DNA of 64,000 bases from positions 104,235 through 168,234 of the forward strand of contig JAWQJJ010000007.1 in assembly GCA_033485155.1 (NCBI GenBank). The letters run 5' to 3'. Numbering within the stretch: the stretch's first letter is position 1; every line of letters starts with the position of its first letter. Positions 8,985 through 16,254 of the stretch are shown here, piece by piece. This DNA is from Methanomassiliicoccus sp. GTDB taxonomy: Archaea; Thermoplasmatota; Thermoplasmata; Methanomassiliicoccales; Methanomassiliicoccaceae. The translations under genes were made by a program, and so were the position numbers. The notes beneath the pieces were generated by a model. The model saw only the letters and a program-made list of their open reading frames with translations. It was not told the origin of the DNA and searched no databases.

Positions 8985-9281
8985 GTTGTCGCTCGGATCG
9001 GCCCGAGTGATCCTACCAGCTTCTCAGCCCCGCTCCCCTTTGAGCGTTAGTAGTCCACGGTAAGGCTGCTCCCGTCAGGGCCTGACCCGTTCCCCGTGAC
9101 CAGGGATGGGCGTGCAACCCTCCGATCGCACCTCCCATCCGCCTCCAACCCCATAGGACGAGGCCTCATAGTCGTTGGCAGGGCCCGCGCCTTTCCGGTT
9201 ACGACGCCCCCTGCTGTCACCCCCGCTATCGACGGTTACGGTGTATAAGGGCGTGCCGAACGTCCCGGTCGAGCCTAGCCC
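8985..9281 (-). ncRNA. Signal recognition particle (SRP, 7S) RNA
   Basis: Read on the minus strand, the segment has the helix 8 signature: GGGTCAGG (9088-9081), a CCC/GGG stem, then AGCAGCC (9070-9064), the SRP54-binding site. The 5' part GGGCTAGG...GTTCGG...CGTAACCG...GTAACCGGAAA matches the archaeal 5' domain (helices 2-5). A TATA-like box TGATATATAG (9310-9301) lies about 25 nt before the proposed 5' end. GCTCG near the 5' end can pair with CGAGC at 8995-8991 near the 3' end, as in helix 1. Both ends are estimates to within about 10 nt. The helix 8 tetraloop reads UGAC rather than the usual GNRA type. The RNA would scaffold SRP19 and SRP54 for co-translational targeting. Confidence 0.88.
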
Positions 9282-9300
9282 TCCTCCTAAGAGGCTGTAC

Positions 9301-9310
9301 CTATATATCA
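9301..9310 (-). promoter_or_regulatory. TATA box of SRP RNA gene
   Basis: TGATATATAG on the minus strand, about 25 nt before the predicted RNA 5' end at 9281. Confidence 0.6.
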
Positions 9311-9739
9311 TTTCCGTCATGCTGGGTAACTGGAATTACGACTGGACGTGCCATCGCTGCCTTCTCTGGCGTGCGATCGCAGACCGCTCCCGAGCCAGCT
9401 CCGAGGGAAGGACGCTCGGGTCCATACCCATACGCTCATTTTCTCCATTCCTATTATTATTCACACCGGCCGAATGTACGAATCATGATCCGGGCAGAAA
9501 GCCGAGCGAGCCAAAGCTGGTTATCATTACTGATTTTTATTCTTGATAACAGTAAGTCAGATAAAATTGCCAATAAATGAAAAATTTATTGTTGCCAGTA
9601 GTCAATCTGATAACAGATATGATAACAAATAGCAATGGCATTTTTATATAATGTACATATATGTACGTATATGTTACCCGGTCACTCCCCAAACCTAGTT
9701 TTAAAAATTAATATAAATATCAAAATAGATTCCGCTAGA
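9311..9739. other. AT-rich non-coding region with motif repeats
   Basis: No convincing gene is present. The right half is AT-rich and holds GATAAC at 9545-9550, the paired GATAAC at 9609-9614 and 9621-9626 (12 bp apart), a TATA-like TTTTTATATAATG at about 9639-9651, alternating GTACATATATGTAC at 9651-9664, and a second TATA-like AATATAAATAT at about 9710-9720. The boxes point toward the hairpin region starting near 9740. Confidence 0.5.
9609..9626. promoter_or_regulatory. Paired operator-like motif (inverse orientation)
   Basis: GATAAC at 9609-9614 and 9621-9626 repeat with 12-bp spacing, the reverse complement of the GTTAYC pairs beside nrdD and the regulator gene. A TATA-like box follows at about 9639-9651. 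Confidence 0.45.
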
Positions 9740-9915
9740 TGATAACAAGCGGGCTCGGAGGCGCGGGCCGGGAACGGTCCGGGCCCCTCCGAGATCGCAT
9801 GTGAGGTGGAGAAAATGAAGGTCTGAGAAAATGGAGCGTGTAATCTCACCAAATAAGCCGCATCCCCGGGTTCCTCAGGGCAGTTCTCGATACCCCTCCC
9901 TGAGGTCCCGGGGAT
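9740..9915 (+). ncRNA. Candidate structured non-coding RNA
   Basis: Two strong hairpins follow a TATA-like box at about 9710-9720. The first pairs CTCGGAGG (9754-9761) with CCTCCGAG (9786-9793), with an inner CGGGCC/GGTCCG stem. The second pairs CCCCGGG plus CCTCAGGG (9864-9880) with CCCTGAGG plus CCCGGGG (9898-9913), about 15 base pairs. GTGAG at 9801-9805 can pair with CTCAC at 9845-9849. A GATAAC motif (9741-9746) lies at the predicted transcription start. No named RNA family is recognised; RNase P consensus elements are absent. The strand is inferred from the promoter-like boxes only. The stem could also be a 3' structure of the minus-strand gene at 10069. Confidence 0.4.
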
Positions 9916-10068
9916 AACAACGGCCCTTGTCGTCTGATATCGTTCTTCCTTCTCAGCATGGAAATGAGTGTTCTCGGCCGCGCCTCCGCTGCGACGCGAC
10001 AGGTTCCTCTCGGATCTTGAGCGCGATATGTCGATGCGGCCATCAGTCGAGAGGGCCGATGCTCGGGA

Positions 10069-10359
10069 TCAGAACCTCTTGGGCGAGGTCCGCTCCCCAC
10101 CTCGGGTGCAATAGTGTAGCCCTCGGAACCCGAACTCGGTGTGTACCGGGCACTTTGGACATATGCACTTGAGCTCCCGGCTCACGCAGTCCGGCGAGCG
10201 GCCGTAGAAGCAGAACATCCTCTCATCCCGGTCCTTGGCACACTCAGTGTAGGTTGGACACTTAGGGCAGGGGCATTTCGACCTCATGGCGGCGATCTCG
10301 GCCTTCCGCTTCTCCGGGGACATCCTGTTTAGCTCATCTATGTTGCGCATCCGGTTCAC
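10069..10359 (-). CDS. DUF2769 family cysteine-rich protein
   Basis: The 96-residue protein carries two CPxCPxxTxC-like motifs (CPCPKCPTYTEC at about 30-41 and CICPKCPVHTEF at about 66-77) and a C-terminal CT, as in DUF2769 proteins, which are common in methanogenic archaea and have no known function. The cysteines probably bind zinc or an Fe-S cluster. It overlaps the end of the paralogous upstream gene by 26 nt, so the two are one operon. The last residues lack the acidic tail of its neighbour. Confidence 0.8.
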   Translation of the reverse strand: MNRMRNIDELNRMSPEKRKAEIAAMRSKCPCPKCPTYTECAKDRDERMFCFYGRSPDCVSRELKCICPKCPVHTEFGFRGLHYCTRGGERTSPKRF

Positions 10360-10669
10360 CCTGTTCCTTACGCATCTCCACCTCAGAACCGTTGATGCAG
10401 TAATATATGTTCACCAGCTCCGCTCGGGCGGCCAACGGGCAGTCCGGACAGTTGCAGCCCATCTCCTCAGTGATGCACTCACCACTGCGGCCCAGGAAGC
10501 AGTACAGCAGTTCCCCCGCGTCACCGGCGCACTTCGTGTAAGTGGGGCAGTCGGGGCAGACGCACTGCGCCCTGAACTCGTTGAGCTCCGCCTCCCTGTC
10601 CCCTCCCGTCCTTGATTCCAGCTCCTTAACAATGCGATCGAATGCGCTCATGAGCTCACCGGAATCCAT
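10334..10669 (-). CDS. DUF2769 family cysteine-rich protein (paralogue)
   Basis: The 111-residue protein shares the layout of the downstream gene: a charged N-terminal helix, CVCPDCPTYTKC, a middle LLYCFLGRSGEC, then CNCPDCPLAA and YYCINGSE. It is first in the two-gene operon and divergent from lipA. Function unknown; metal binding is inferred from eight or more cysteines in conserved pairs. Tandem paralogues of DUF2769 suggest duplication in place. Confidence 0.8.
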   Translation of the reverse strand: MDSGELMSAFDRIVKELESRTGGDREAELNEFRAQCVCPDCPTYTKCAGDAGELLYCFLGRSGECITEEMGCNCPDCPLAARAELVNIYYCINGSEVEMRKEQGEPDAQHR

Positions 10670-10751
10670 TCCTACTACCGACTATTAAGGGGTGACGGGG
10701 GAGGGCCCCGTCCGCTGCTTATTTCCGCATGAAGGAACATTATTGTCACTT

Positions 10752-11630
10752 ATGGCGGTCGGAGGCAAGCCAGACTGGTTGAGGGTCAGGGCGCCTGGCG
10801 GGGAGACCTTCACCAAGGTGAGGGAGCTGGCTCGGAGGAGCGGCCTCCACACTGTGTGCGACTCCTCTCACTGCCCAAACATCTCCGATTGCTGGTCCCG
10901 GGGCCATGCCACCTTCATGATCCTCGGGAGAAGATGCACCCGGGACTGCGCCTTCTGCGCGGTGGAGCACGGTGCCCCGGAACCGGTGGACCTCGGGGAG
11001 CCTGAGCATATCGCGGCCGCAGTCAGGGACCTTAAGCTCGAGCACGTCGTGGTGACCTCGGTGACCAGGGATGACCTGCCTGATCAGGGAGCGGGGCAGT
11101 TCCGCGCGGTGGTCGAAGCCATAAGGGAGCTCAGCCCGGGCACGAGAGTTGAACTCCTGATCCCCGACATGGGCAGCTCGAGGAGTTCGATCGGAACGGT
11201 GTGCGCGTCCGTCCCGGACGTCCTGGGGCATAACATCGAGACGGTGGAGCGTTTACAGGGCGTGAGGGATCGTAAATCCTCTTACTGTCGTTCGCTCTCG
11301 GCCCTTAGCCTCATGGCTGAGCTCGCACCCGGGGCGGTGATCAAGAGCTCGCTGATGCTCGGCCTCGGGGAGACCAGGGAGGAGGTGATGGCGACGCTGA
11401 GGGACCTGAGGAAAGCCGGGGTCTCCGCCATTACCATGGGGCAGTACCTCAGGCCCGGAAACGGAAGATTGGAGGTTTCCGAGTATATCTTCCCCGGGAC
11501 GTTCGCCGAGCTGGGCGAGGCGGCAAGGGCGATGGGCTTCCGTCACGTGGCCTCGGGACCGTTGGTGCGAAGCTCATATAACGCCCACGAGATGCTAACG
11601 AACAGGACGGAGAACCATGCTGACCGATGA
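10752..11630 (+). CDS. lipA: Lipoyl synthase (radical SAM)
   Basis: LipA inserts two sulfurs into protein-bound octanoyl groups to form lipoate. The 292-residue product has both cluster motifs: the auxiliary site CDSSHCPNISDCW and the radical SAM site CTRDCAFC, followed by VVVTSVTRDDLPDQGA and the C-terminal RSSYNAHE, whose first serine ligates the auxiliary cluster in the family. The ATG at 10752 is preferred because a TATA-like TTATTT lies about 28 nt upstream; the frame is open to 10692. It heads a tight four-gene operon, overlapping the E1 alpha gene by 14 nt. Lipoyl synthases are uncommon in archaea. A C-terminal tail after RSSYNAHE is short, as expected. Confidence 0.93.
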   Translation: MAVGGKPDWLRVRAPGGETFTKVRELARRSGLHTVCDSSHCPNISDCWSRGHATFMILGRRCTRDCAFCAVEHGAPEPVDLGEPEHIAAAVRDLKLEHVVVTSVTRDDLPDQGAGQFRAVVEAIRELSPGTRVELLIPDMGSSRSSIGTVCASVPDVLGHNIETVERLQGVRDRKSSYCRSLSALSLMAELAPGAVIKSSLMLGLGETREEVMATLRDLRKAGVSAITMGQYLRPGNGRLEVSEYIFPGTFAELGEAARAMGFRHVASGPLVRSSYNAHEMLTNRTENHADR

Positions 11631-12702
11631 CTATGACCCCCTCCGGGGGCGGATGCTGCAGGTGCTGGACCAGGACGGGCAGATCGTGGAGCCGTCGCTT
11701 GAGCCCAAGCTCGACGCGGATATGCTCGAAAGAGCGTACCGGACCATGGTCCTGTCCCGGGTGGCGGACGAGAAGGCGGTCATCCTCCAGCGGCAGGGGA
11801 GACTGGGCGCGTACCCGCCCAACCGGGGGCAGGAGGCCGCCTCCCTGGGGCCGGCCATGGCCCTCGACCGGGACGACTGGCTGGTGTGGGCCTTTCGGGA
11901 GCTGGCCGGCCTACTGTGGAAAGGCCTCCCCCTCCTAAGCTTCTACCTCTACTGGATGGGCAACGAGGAGGGTAGCCACTATCCGCAGGGACTGAACATC
12001 ACCCCTGCCGCGGTGCCGGTGGCCTCCCAGCTGTCCATTGCCGTGGGGATCGCCTATGCCTCGATGTGCCGCAGGGAAGGGAGGGTGGCCCTTGGATTCT
12101 GCGGGGACGGGGCGACCTCGGAGGGAGACTTCCACGAGGCTCTCAACAGCGCAGGCGTCCTGAGGACGCCCAACGTGTTCGTGATACAGAACAACCAGTG
12201 GGCCATATCGGTCCCCCGGAGCAGGCAGACAGCGGCCCCGACCCTGGCCCAGAAGGCCTGTGCCTATGGATTCAAGGGCATCCAGGTCGACGGCAACGAC
12301 CTCCTCGCCATGTACATCGCCACCCGGGAGGCGGTGGAGAGGGCCAGGCGGGGGGAGGGCCCCACCCTCATCGAGGCATACACCTACCGGCTGGGCAACC
12401 ACACCACTTCCGACGACGCCAGGAAGTATCGTCAGGAGCAGGAGCTGAGAGAGTGGGAGCTCCGCGATCCCCTCGTCCGCCTGAAGACTTATATGACGGC
12501 CAAGGACCTGCTGGACGAATCGAAGGAACAGGAGATATGGAAGGCGGCCCGCGACGCCACGGACAAGGGGGTGAAGGAAGCCGAGAGCTTCCCGAAGCCT
12601 GCCCTGGAGGACATCTTCCGGTACACCTATGAAGAGATGCCCGCCGAGCTGAAGGCGGAGCTGGAACGGTTGCGTTCAGAGCTCCAGGACGGTGAGCGGT
12701 GA
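11617..12702 (+). CDS. pdhA: 2-oxoacid dehydrogenase (pyruvate dehydrogenase-type) E1 component, alpha subunit
   Basis: The 361-residue subunit binds thiamine diphosphate and, with the beta subunit, decarboxylates a 2-oxoacid. The cofactor motif is GDGATSEGDFHEALN followed by NN about 28 residues after GDG. Other family features are NRGQEAASLG and the phosphorylation-loop-like HTTSDDARKYR. The sequence fits alpha2-beta2 E1 enzymes of pyruvate, branched-chain 2-oxoacid or acetoin type; the substrate cannot be decided by eye, and Thermoplasma homologues are reported active on branched-chain acids and pyruvate. It overlaps lipA upstream and shares one base with the beta gene downstream. Confidence 0.92.
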   Translation: MLTDDYDPLRGRMLQVLDQDGQIVEPSLEPKLDADMLERAYRTMVLSRVADEKAVILQRQGRLGAYPPNRGQEAASLGPAMALDRDDWLVWAFRELAGLLWKGLPLLSFYLYWMGNEEGSHYPQGLNITPAAVPVASQLSIAVGIAYASMCRREGRVALGFCGDGATSEGDFHEALNSAGVLRTPNVFVIQNNQWAISVPRSRQTAAPTLAQKACAYGFKGIQVDGNDLLAMYIATREAVERARRGEGPTLIEAYTYRLGNHTTSDDARKYRQEQELREWELRDPLVRLKTYMTAKDLLDESKEQEIWKAARDATDKGVKEAESFPKPALEDIFRYTYEEMPAELKAELERLRSELQDGER

Positions 12703-13679
12703 TGGCATTGATGAACATGGTCTCGGCTCTCAACTCGGCCCTCGACAATGAGATGGAGGCTGATCAGTCGGTGGTCGTCCTCGGCGAGGACGTGGGCAGG
12801 GACGGCGGCGTGTTCCGGGTCACCGAGGGGCTGTTCGACCGCTTTGGGGACCAGAGGGTCATCGACACCCCCCTGGCCGAGGGCGCCATCGCCGGGATGG
12901 CCATAGGCATGGCCCTCAACGGGTTGAGGCCGGTGGCGGAGGTCCAGTTCATGGGCTTCTCCTACCTGACGCTGAACCAGATGATCTCCCACGCCTCCCG
13001 CCTGCGCAACCGCTCGCGGGGGCGGTTCACCGTCCCCATGGTCCTTCGGATGCCGTACGGAGCTGGGGTCAAGGCGTTGGAGCACCACTCCGAGAGCACC
13101 GAGTCGCTGTACGTGCAGATCCCCGGCCTCAAGGTCGTTGTCCCCTCCACCCCACGGGAGGCCAAAGGCCTGCTCATAGCGTCGATTCGCGATCCCGACC
13201 CGGTGGTGTTCCTGGAACCTACCCGCTCCTACCGCCTGATGAAGGAGGAGGTCGAGGAAAACGCTTTCTCCATTCCCCTGAGCGCCGCCCGCGTGGTGCA
13301 ACCGGGGAAGGACGTCACGATCGTGGGATGGGGGGCCATGATGCCCCTCGTTCAGAAGGCCGCGGAAGCCGCGGGAAGCGAGGGGGTGAGCTGTGAGGTC
13401 ATCGATCTGCGGACCTTGAGCCCCATGGACAGCGGGACGGTGGTGGAGTCGGTGAAGCGAACGGGACGGTGCGTCGTCGTGCAGGAGGCGCCCCGCACCT
13501 GCGGAGTGGCGGCGGAGCTCGTCGCCCGGATCAACGAGGAAGCTCTGTTGTCGCTGGAAGCTCCGGTGGAGCGGGTGACCGCCCCGGACGTTATCGTCCC
13601 CCTTCCTCAGGGAGAGAAGTACTACTACCTGAACGCGAACCGCGTGTATCGGGCGGTAAAGAAGGTTGCGGAGTTCTAG
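12702..13679 (+). CDS. pdhB: 2-oxoacid dehydrogenase E1 component, beta subunit
   Basis: The 325-residue partner of E1 alpha contributes the pyrimidine-binding half of the thiamine site: LGEDVGRDGGVFRVTEGL, DTPLAEGAIAG and AEVQFMGF are family hallmarks, and the C-terminal half has the transketolase C domain (VVQPGKDVTIVGWGAM, EVIDLRTLSPMD, ERVTAPDVIVP). The A of its ATG is the last base of the upstream TGA; a GTG one codon earlier is possible. An 11-nt gap precedes E2. Confidence 0.93.
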   Translation: MALMNMVSALNSALDNEMEADQSVVVLGEDVGRDGGVFRVTEGLFDRFGDQRVIDTPLAEGAIAGMAIGMALNGLRPVAEVQFMGFSYLTLNQMISHASRLRNRSRGRFTVPMVLRMPYGAGVKALEHHSESTESLYVQIPGLKVVVPSTPREAKGLLIASIRDPDPVVFLEPTRSYRLMKEEVEENAFSIPLSAARVVQPGKDVTIVGWGAMMPLVQKAAEAAGSEGVSCEVIDLRTLSPMDSGTVVESVKRTGRCVVVQEAPRTCGVAAELVARINEEALLSLEAPVERVTAPDVIVPLPQGEKYYYLNANRVYRAVKKVAEF

Positions 13680-13690
13680 GGTGATGTGAC

Positions 13691-14923
13691 ATGGCGAAGG
13701 ATTTCATGTTCCCGGACCTCGGAGAAGGGGTCACCGAGGGCGAGATAAAGAAGTGGTTGGTGAAGGTCGGGGACGAGGTCCGCAAGGACCAGCCCATTGC
13801 CGAGGTGGAGACGGACAAGGCGGTGGTGGAGATGCCATCACCGTACTCCGGAAAGGTCCTCAAGCTCAGTGCGGCGGAAGGAGGTATCGTCAAGGTCGGC
13901 GAAGTGCTAGCGACAATCGGCGGAGAGGGAGAGACAGTGTCCGCGGCCGAGCCTCCTTCTTCCACCTCGGTCGTCGGCGAGCTGCCGGAGACGGACGAGG
14001 AGGTGGTGACCGCCCGCCCCTCACCTTCCGCACCTCCCTCGGCCGGGGTCCAGGCCACCCCCGCCGTCCGGAAGCTGGCCAGGGACCTCAAGGTCGATCT
14101 GGCGTCGATCAAGGGCACAGGGCCCCAGGGCCGGGTGACCGAGGAGGACGTCAAACGGGCCTCCGCCCCATCGGTGGAGGCACCGGAGCCAGCGATGAAG
14201 GCGAAGTTCGACCTCTACGGGTGGGTGGACCGGAGGCCCCTGCGAGGCATCCGCCGCTCGACCGCCAGGCACATGATGGAGGCTCAGGCCAACGCCGCCC
14301 TGGTCACCACCATGGAGGTTGTCGACGTCACCGACCTGGTGACCTTGAGGGAGAGGATCAACAAGCAGGCCCAAGAGGCCAAGGGGATCAAGCTCACCTA
14401 CCTCCCGTTCATCGTCAAGGCGGTGATCGCCAGCCTGAAGAGGCATCCCTACATGAATTCCTCCATGGACGAGGAGGCCGAGGAGATCGTCATCAAGAAG
14501 TACTACAACCTGGGCATCGCCGTGGCCACCGAGGACGGCCTCATGGTCCCGGTAGTCAAGGCCGCCGATCAGAAGGACCTCTTCACCCTGGCCAAGGAGA
14601 TCAAGGACCTGGCGCAGGCCGCTGCCGACCGCAAGGTCGATCTGGCGGACCTCAAGGGCGGGACCTTCTCCATCACCAACTACGGGGTCTTCGGGAGCAC
14701 CTACGCCACCCCCATCCCGAACTACCCGGAGGCGGCGATCCTAGGCGTGGGCCGGATCCAGGACGCCCCCCTGGTGGTGGGCGGGGCGGTGGTGCCGAGG
14801 AAGGTCATGCACCTGGCGCTGACCTTCGACCACCGCATCATGGACGGGGCCCAGGCGGCATCCTTCCTCACCGACCTCCGCCAGATGCTGGAGGGGCCCG
14901 AGGCCCTGCTGCTCGACCTTTAG
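13691..14923 (+). CDS. pdhC: 2-oxoacid dehydrogenase E2 component (dihydrolipoamide acyltransferase)
   Basis: The 410-residue core enzyme transfers the acyl group to CoA. Domains in order: one lipoyl domain (residues 1-78) with the modified lysine in EVETDKAVVEMPS; an Ala/Pro/Glu-rich linker; a peripheral-subunit-binding domain at about 118-153 (TPAVRKLARDL, GRVTEEDVKRA); a second linker; and the catalytic domain ending in DHRIMDGAQAA, whose His and Asp are catalytic. It closes the lipA-E1-E2 operon and overlaps the stop region of lplA by four bases. No E3 gene follows. Confidence 0.95.
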   Translation: MAKDFMFPDLGEGVTEGEIKKWLVKVGDEVRKDQPIAEVETDKAVVEMPSPYSGKVLKLSAAEGGIVKVGEVLATIGGEGETVSAAEPPSSTSVVGELPETDEEVVTARPSPSAPPSAGVQATPAVRKLARDLKVDLASIKGTGPQGRVTEEDVKRASAPSVEAPEPAMKAKFDLYGWVDRRPLRGIRRSTARHMMEAQANAALVTTMEVVDVTDLVTLRERINKQAQEAKGIKLTYLPFIVKAVIASLKRHPYMNSSMDEEAEEIVIKKYYNLGIAVATEDGLMVPVVKAADQKDLFTLAKEIKDLAQAAADRKVDLADLKGGTFSITNYGVFGSTYATPIPNYPEAAILGVGRIQDAPLVVGGAVVPRKVMHLALTFDHRIMDGAQAASFLTDLRQMLEGPEALLLDL

Positions 14924-15663
14924 CGGGAAAAGGTCCAGCTCCGATCCCCGTACCTCGAGTCGGCCAGCTCCGAGGCCCGGGCATCTTCAGACGTGCTCAA
15001 CGTCGCCTCCGTCCACTCCTTTCCCGCCAGGAACGAACGGTGCAGGCTGCTCAGCAGCGCTTCCTGGCTCGCCCCGGACAGCGAGCGGACGGAGGTCACC
15101 CGGTTCCTGGCCTCAGTGATCGCCTTGTCCGAGAGCTTCATCCGGTCGACCCGCAGCACCGAGAACATCCTTTCGAGGTCCAGGTCGTGTAGCACCGTGC
15201 CGTGCTGCAGGAAGACCCCCTGCCGACGGGTCTGCGCGCACCCCGAGATCTTCCTGCCACTTGCGATCACGTCGTTGATGGGGGCGAACTCCGCGTCGAT
15301 GCCCAGGTCCCCCAGGGCGCTGATGACCCAGCCGCAGACCTCCCGGTACGAGGCGGTGATGTCCGACCCCATGAGGGCCTCGGGGGCGATTACGCTGTAA
15401 GTGATCTCCCCCCTGTGGTCGTGGTACACCGCCCCTCCGCCGGTGCGCCGGCGGACCACGTCCACGCCCAGCCGGGCACACTCATCCAGGTCTACCTCGT
15501 CCCGCGCTCGCTGGAACCGCCCGATGCTGACCGCCGATGGCCGCCACCCATAGAACCTTACGGTCGGGAGGGCTCCGTGACCCACCGCCTCGGCGACCGC
15601 TTCGTCGATGGCCATGTTCATGGGGGCTTGATGCTGCTCGAACGGCAGCAGGCGCCACCTCAT
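14920..15663 (-). CDS. lplA: Lipoate-protein ligase, large subunit LplA (catalytic domain)
   Basis: LplA activates lipoate with ATP and attaches it to the E2 lysine. The 247-residue protein has the family motifs RRRTGGGAVYHD, NDVIASGRKISGCAQ with the catalytic lysine in RKISG, and LQHGTVLHDLD. It lacks the C-terminal accessory domain found in bacterial LplA; that domain is the separate upstream gene, the split arrangement known from Thermoplasma acidophilum. The ATG overlaps the lplB stop (ATGA). It is last in a four-gene operon that faces the E1/E2 operon whose product it should modify. Confidence 0.93.
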   Translation of the reverse strand: MRWRLLPFEQHQAPMNMAIDEAVAEAVGHGALPTVRFYGWRPSAVSIGRFQRARDEVDLDECARLGVDVVRRRTGGGAVYHDHRGEITYSVIAPEALMGSDITASYREVCGWVISALGDLGIDAEFAPINDVIASGRKISGCAQTRRQGVFLQHGTVLHDLDLERMFSVLRVDRMKLSDKAITEARNRVTSVRSLSGASQEALLSSLHRSFLAGKEWTEATLSTSEDARASELADSRYGDRSWTFSR

Positions 15664-15947
15664 CTCAGGGCCTCCAGGACCACCGCGGCGAGGGACCGCG
15701 CGTCGAAGCCCAAGGCGGTAATGTGCCCGTCCCCCATCGCCTCTGAGATGGCCGCGATCAGCTCCTCCTCGTCAGCGGCTACGGGAAGGCCGATCAGTAC
15801 CTTCTCCAGGGAAACAATGGACTCCTCAGGATAGAGAAAGAAATCCCCCGAGACCTCGGCATCGGTGATGTGGAGGCCATCATGCTTAAGGCGGACCGCG
15901 AGGAGCTTGCCCCCGGGGACCTTGCGCCGGGCGGTTGCCTCCAACAC
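15660..15947 (-). CDS. lplB: Lipoate-protein ligase accessory subunit LplB
   Basis: The 95-residue protein corresponds to the C-terminal domain of bacterial LplA: RKVPGGKLLAVRLKHDG resembles the KVPGGKL segment, followed by ISGDFFLYPEE-like and helical parts. In Thermoplasma both proteins are needed for lipoate activation. The start is GTG at 15947, immediately after the TGA of the thioredoxin gene. Translation is probably coupled to both neighbours. Confidence 0.88.
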   Translation of the reverse strand: MLEATARRKVPGGKLLAVRLKHDGLHITDAEVSGDFFLYPEESIVSLEKVLIGLPVAADEEELIAAISEAMGDGHITALGFDARSLAAVVLEALR

Positions 15948-16253
15948 TCACTCCTTGCCCAGCTTGATTATCTGCTCCTTGGTGGTATGCATCCCGCAGA
16001 GGGCCTTCTTGGTCCGCTCGTTGTACAGTGCCGGGACGCCCAGAGAGCCACCGCATGCCTTCTTTAGCACATCTCCATAGGAGCGCATAAGCTTGGCGTT
16101 CTCCTCCGAGTGCCAGACCTCGAGCTCGGTGATCCCTTGGCCGCCATCCTTGGACAGCTCGGCGTTGGCCTCGTTCACGATGGGATGGAGCTTCGCGCAG
16201 TGGGGGCACTCGCGACCCCAGAAGAATATCAGCCTGTTATCCTGTTCCGTCAT
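15948..16253 (-). CDS. Thioredoxin-like protein
   Basis: The 101-residue protein starts FFWGRECPHCAKLHP, a thioredoxin-fold active site CPHC near residue 15, and ends with the cis-proline loop GVPALYN. The ATG at 16253 lies one base after the stop of the ferredoxin:thioredoxin reductase gene and behind a purine-rich RBS; the frame upstream overlaps that gene and is not used. It is most likely the substrate of that reductase. Placement before lplB and lplA links the pair to lipoate metabolism. Confidence 0.87.
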   Translation of the reverse strand: MTEQDNRLIFFWGRECPHCAKLHPIVNEANAELSKDGGQGITELEVWHSEENAKLMRSYGDVLKKACGGSLGVPALYNERTKKALCGMHTTKEQIIKLGKE

Positions 16254-16254
16254 T

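Noticed and set aside
9175..9546. Plus-strand open frame across the SRP RNA gene
   Set aside because: The region is explained by SRP RNA on the other strand; the translation is low-complexity and without family features.
9740..10060. RNase P RNA
   Set aside because: Lacks the conserved GAGGAAAGTCC-like and ACAGAAA-like elements on either strand.
13753..15192. 479-codon open frame overlapping E2 and lplA in another frame
   Set aside because: It translates to Gly/Arg/Pro/His-rich sequence without motifs and lies over well-supported E2 and LplA genes; it is a high-GC shadow.
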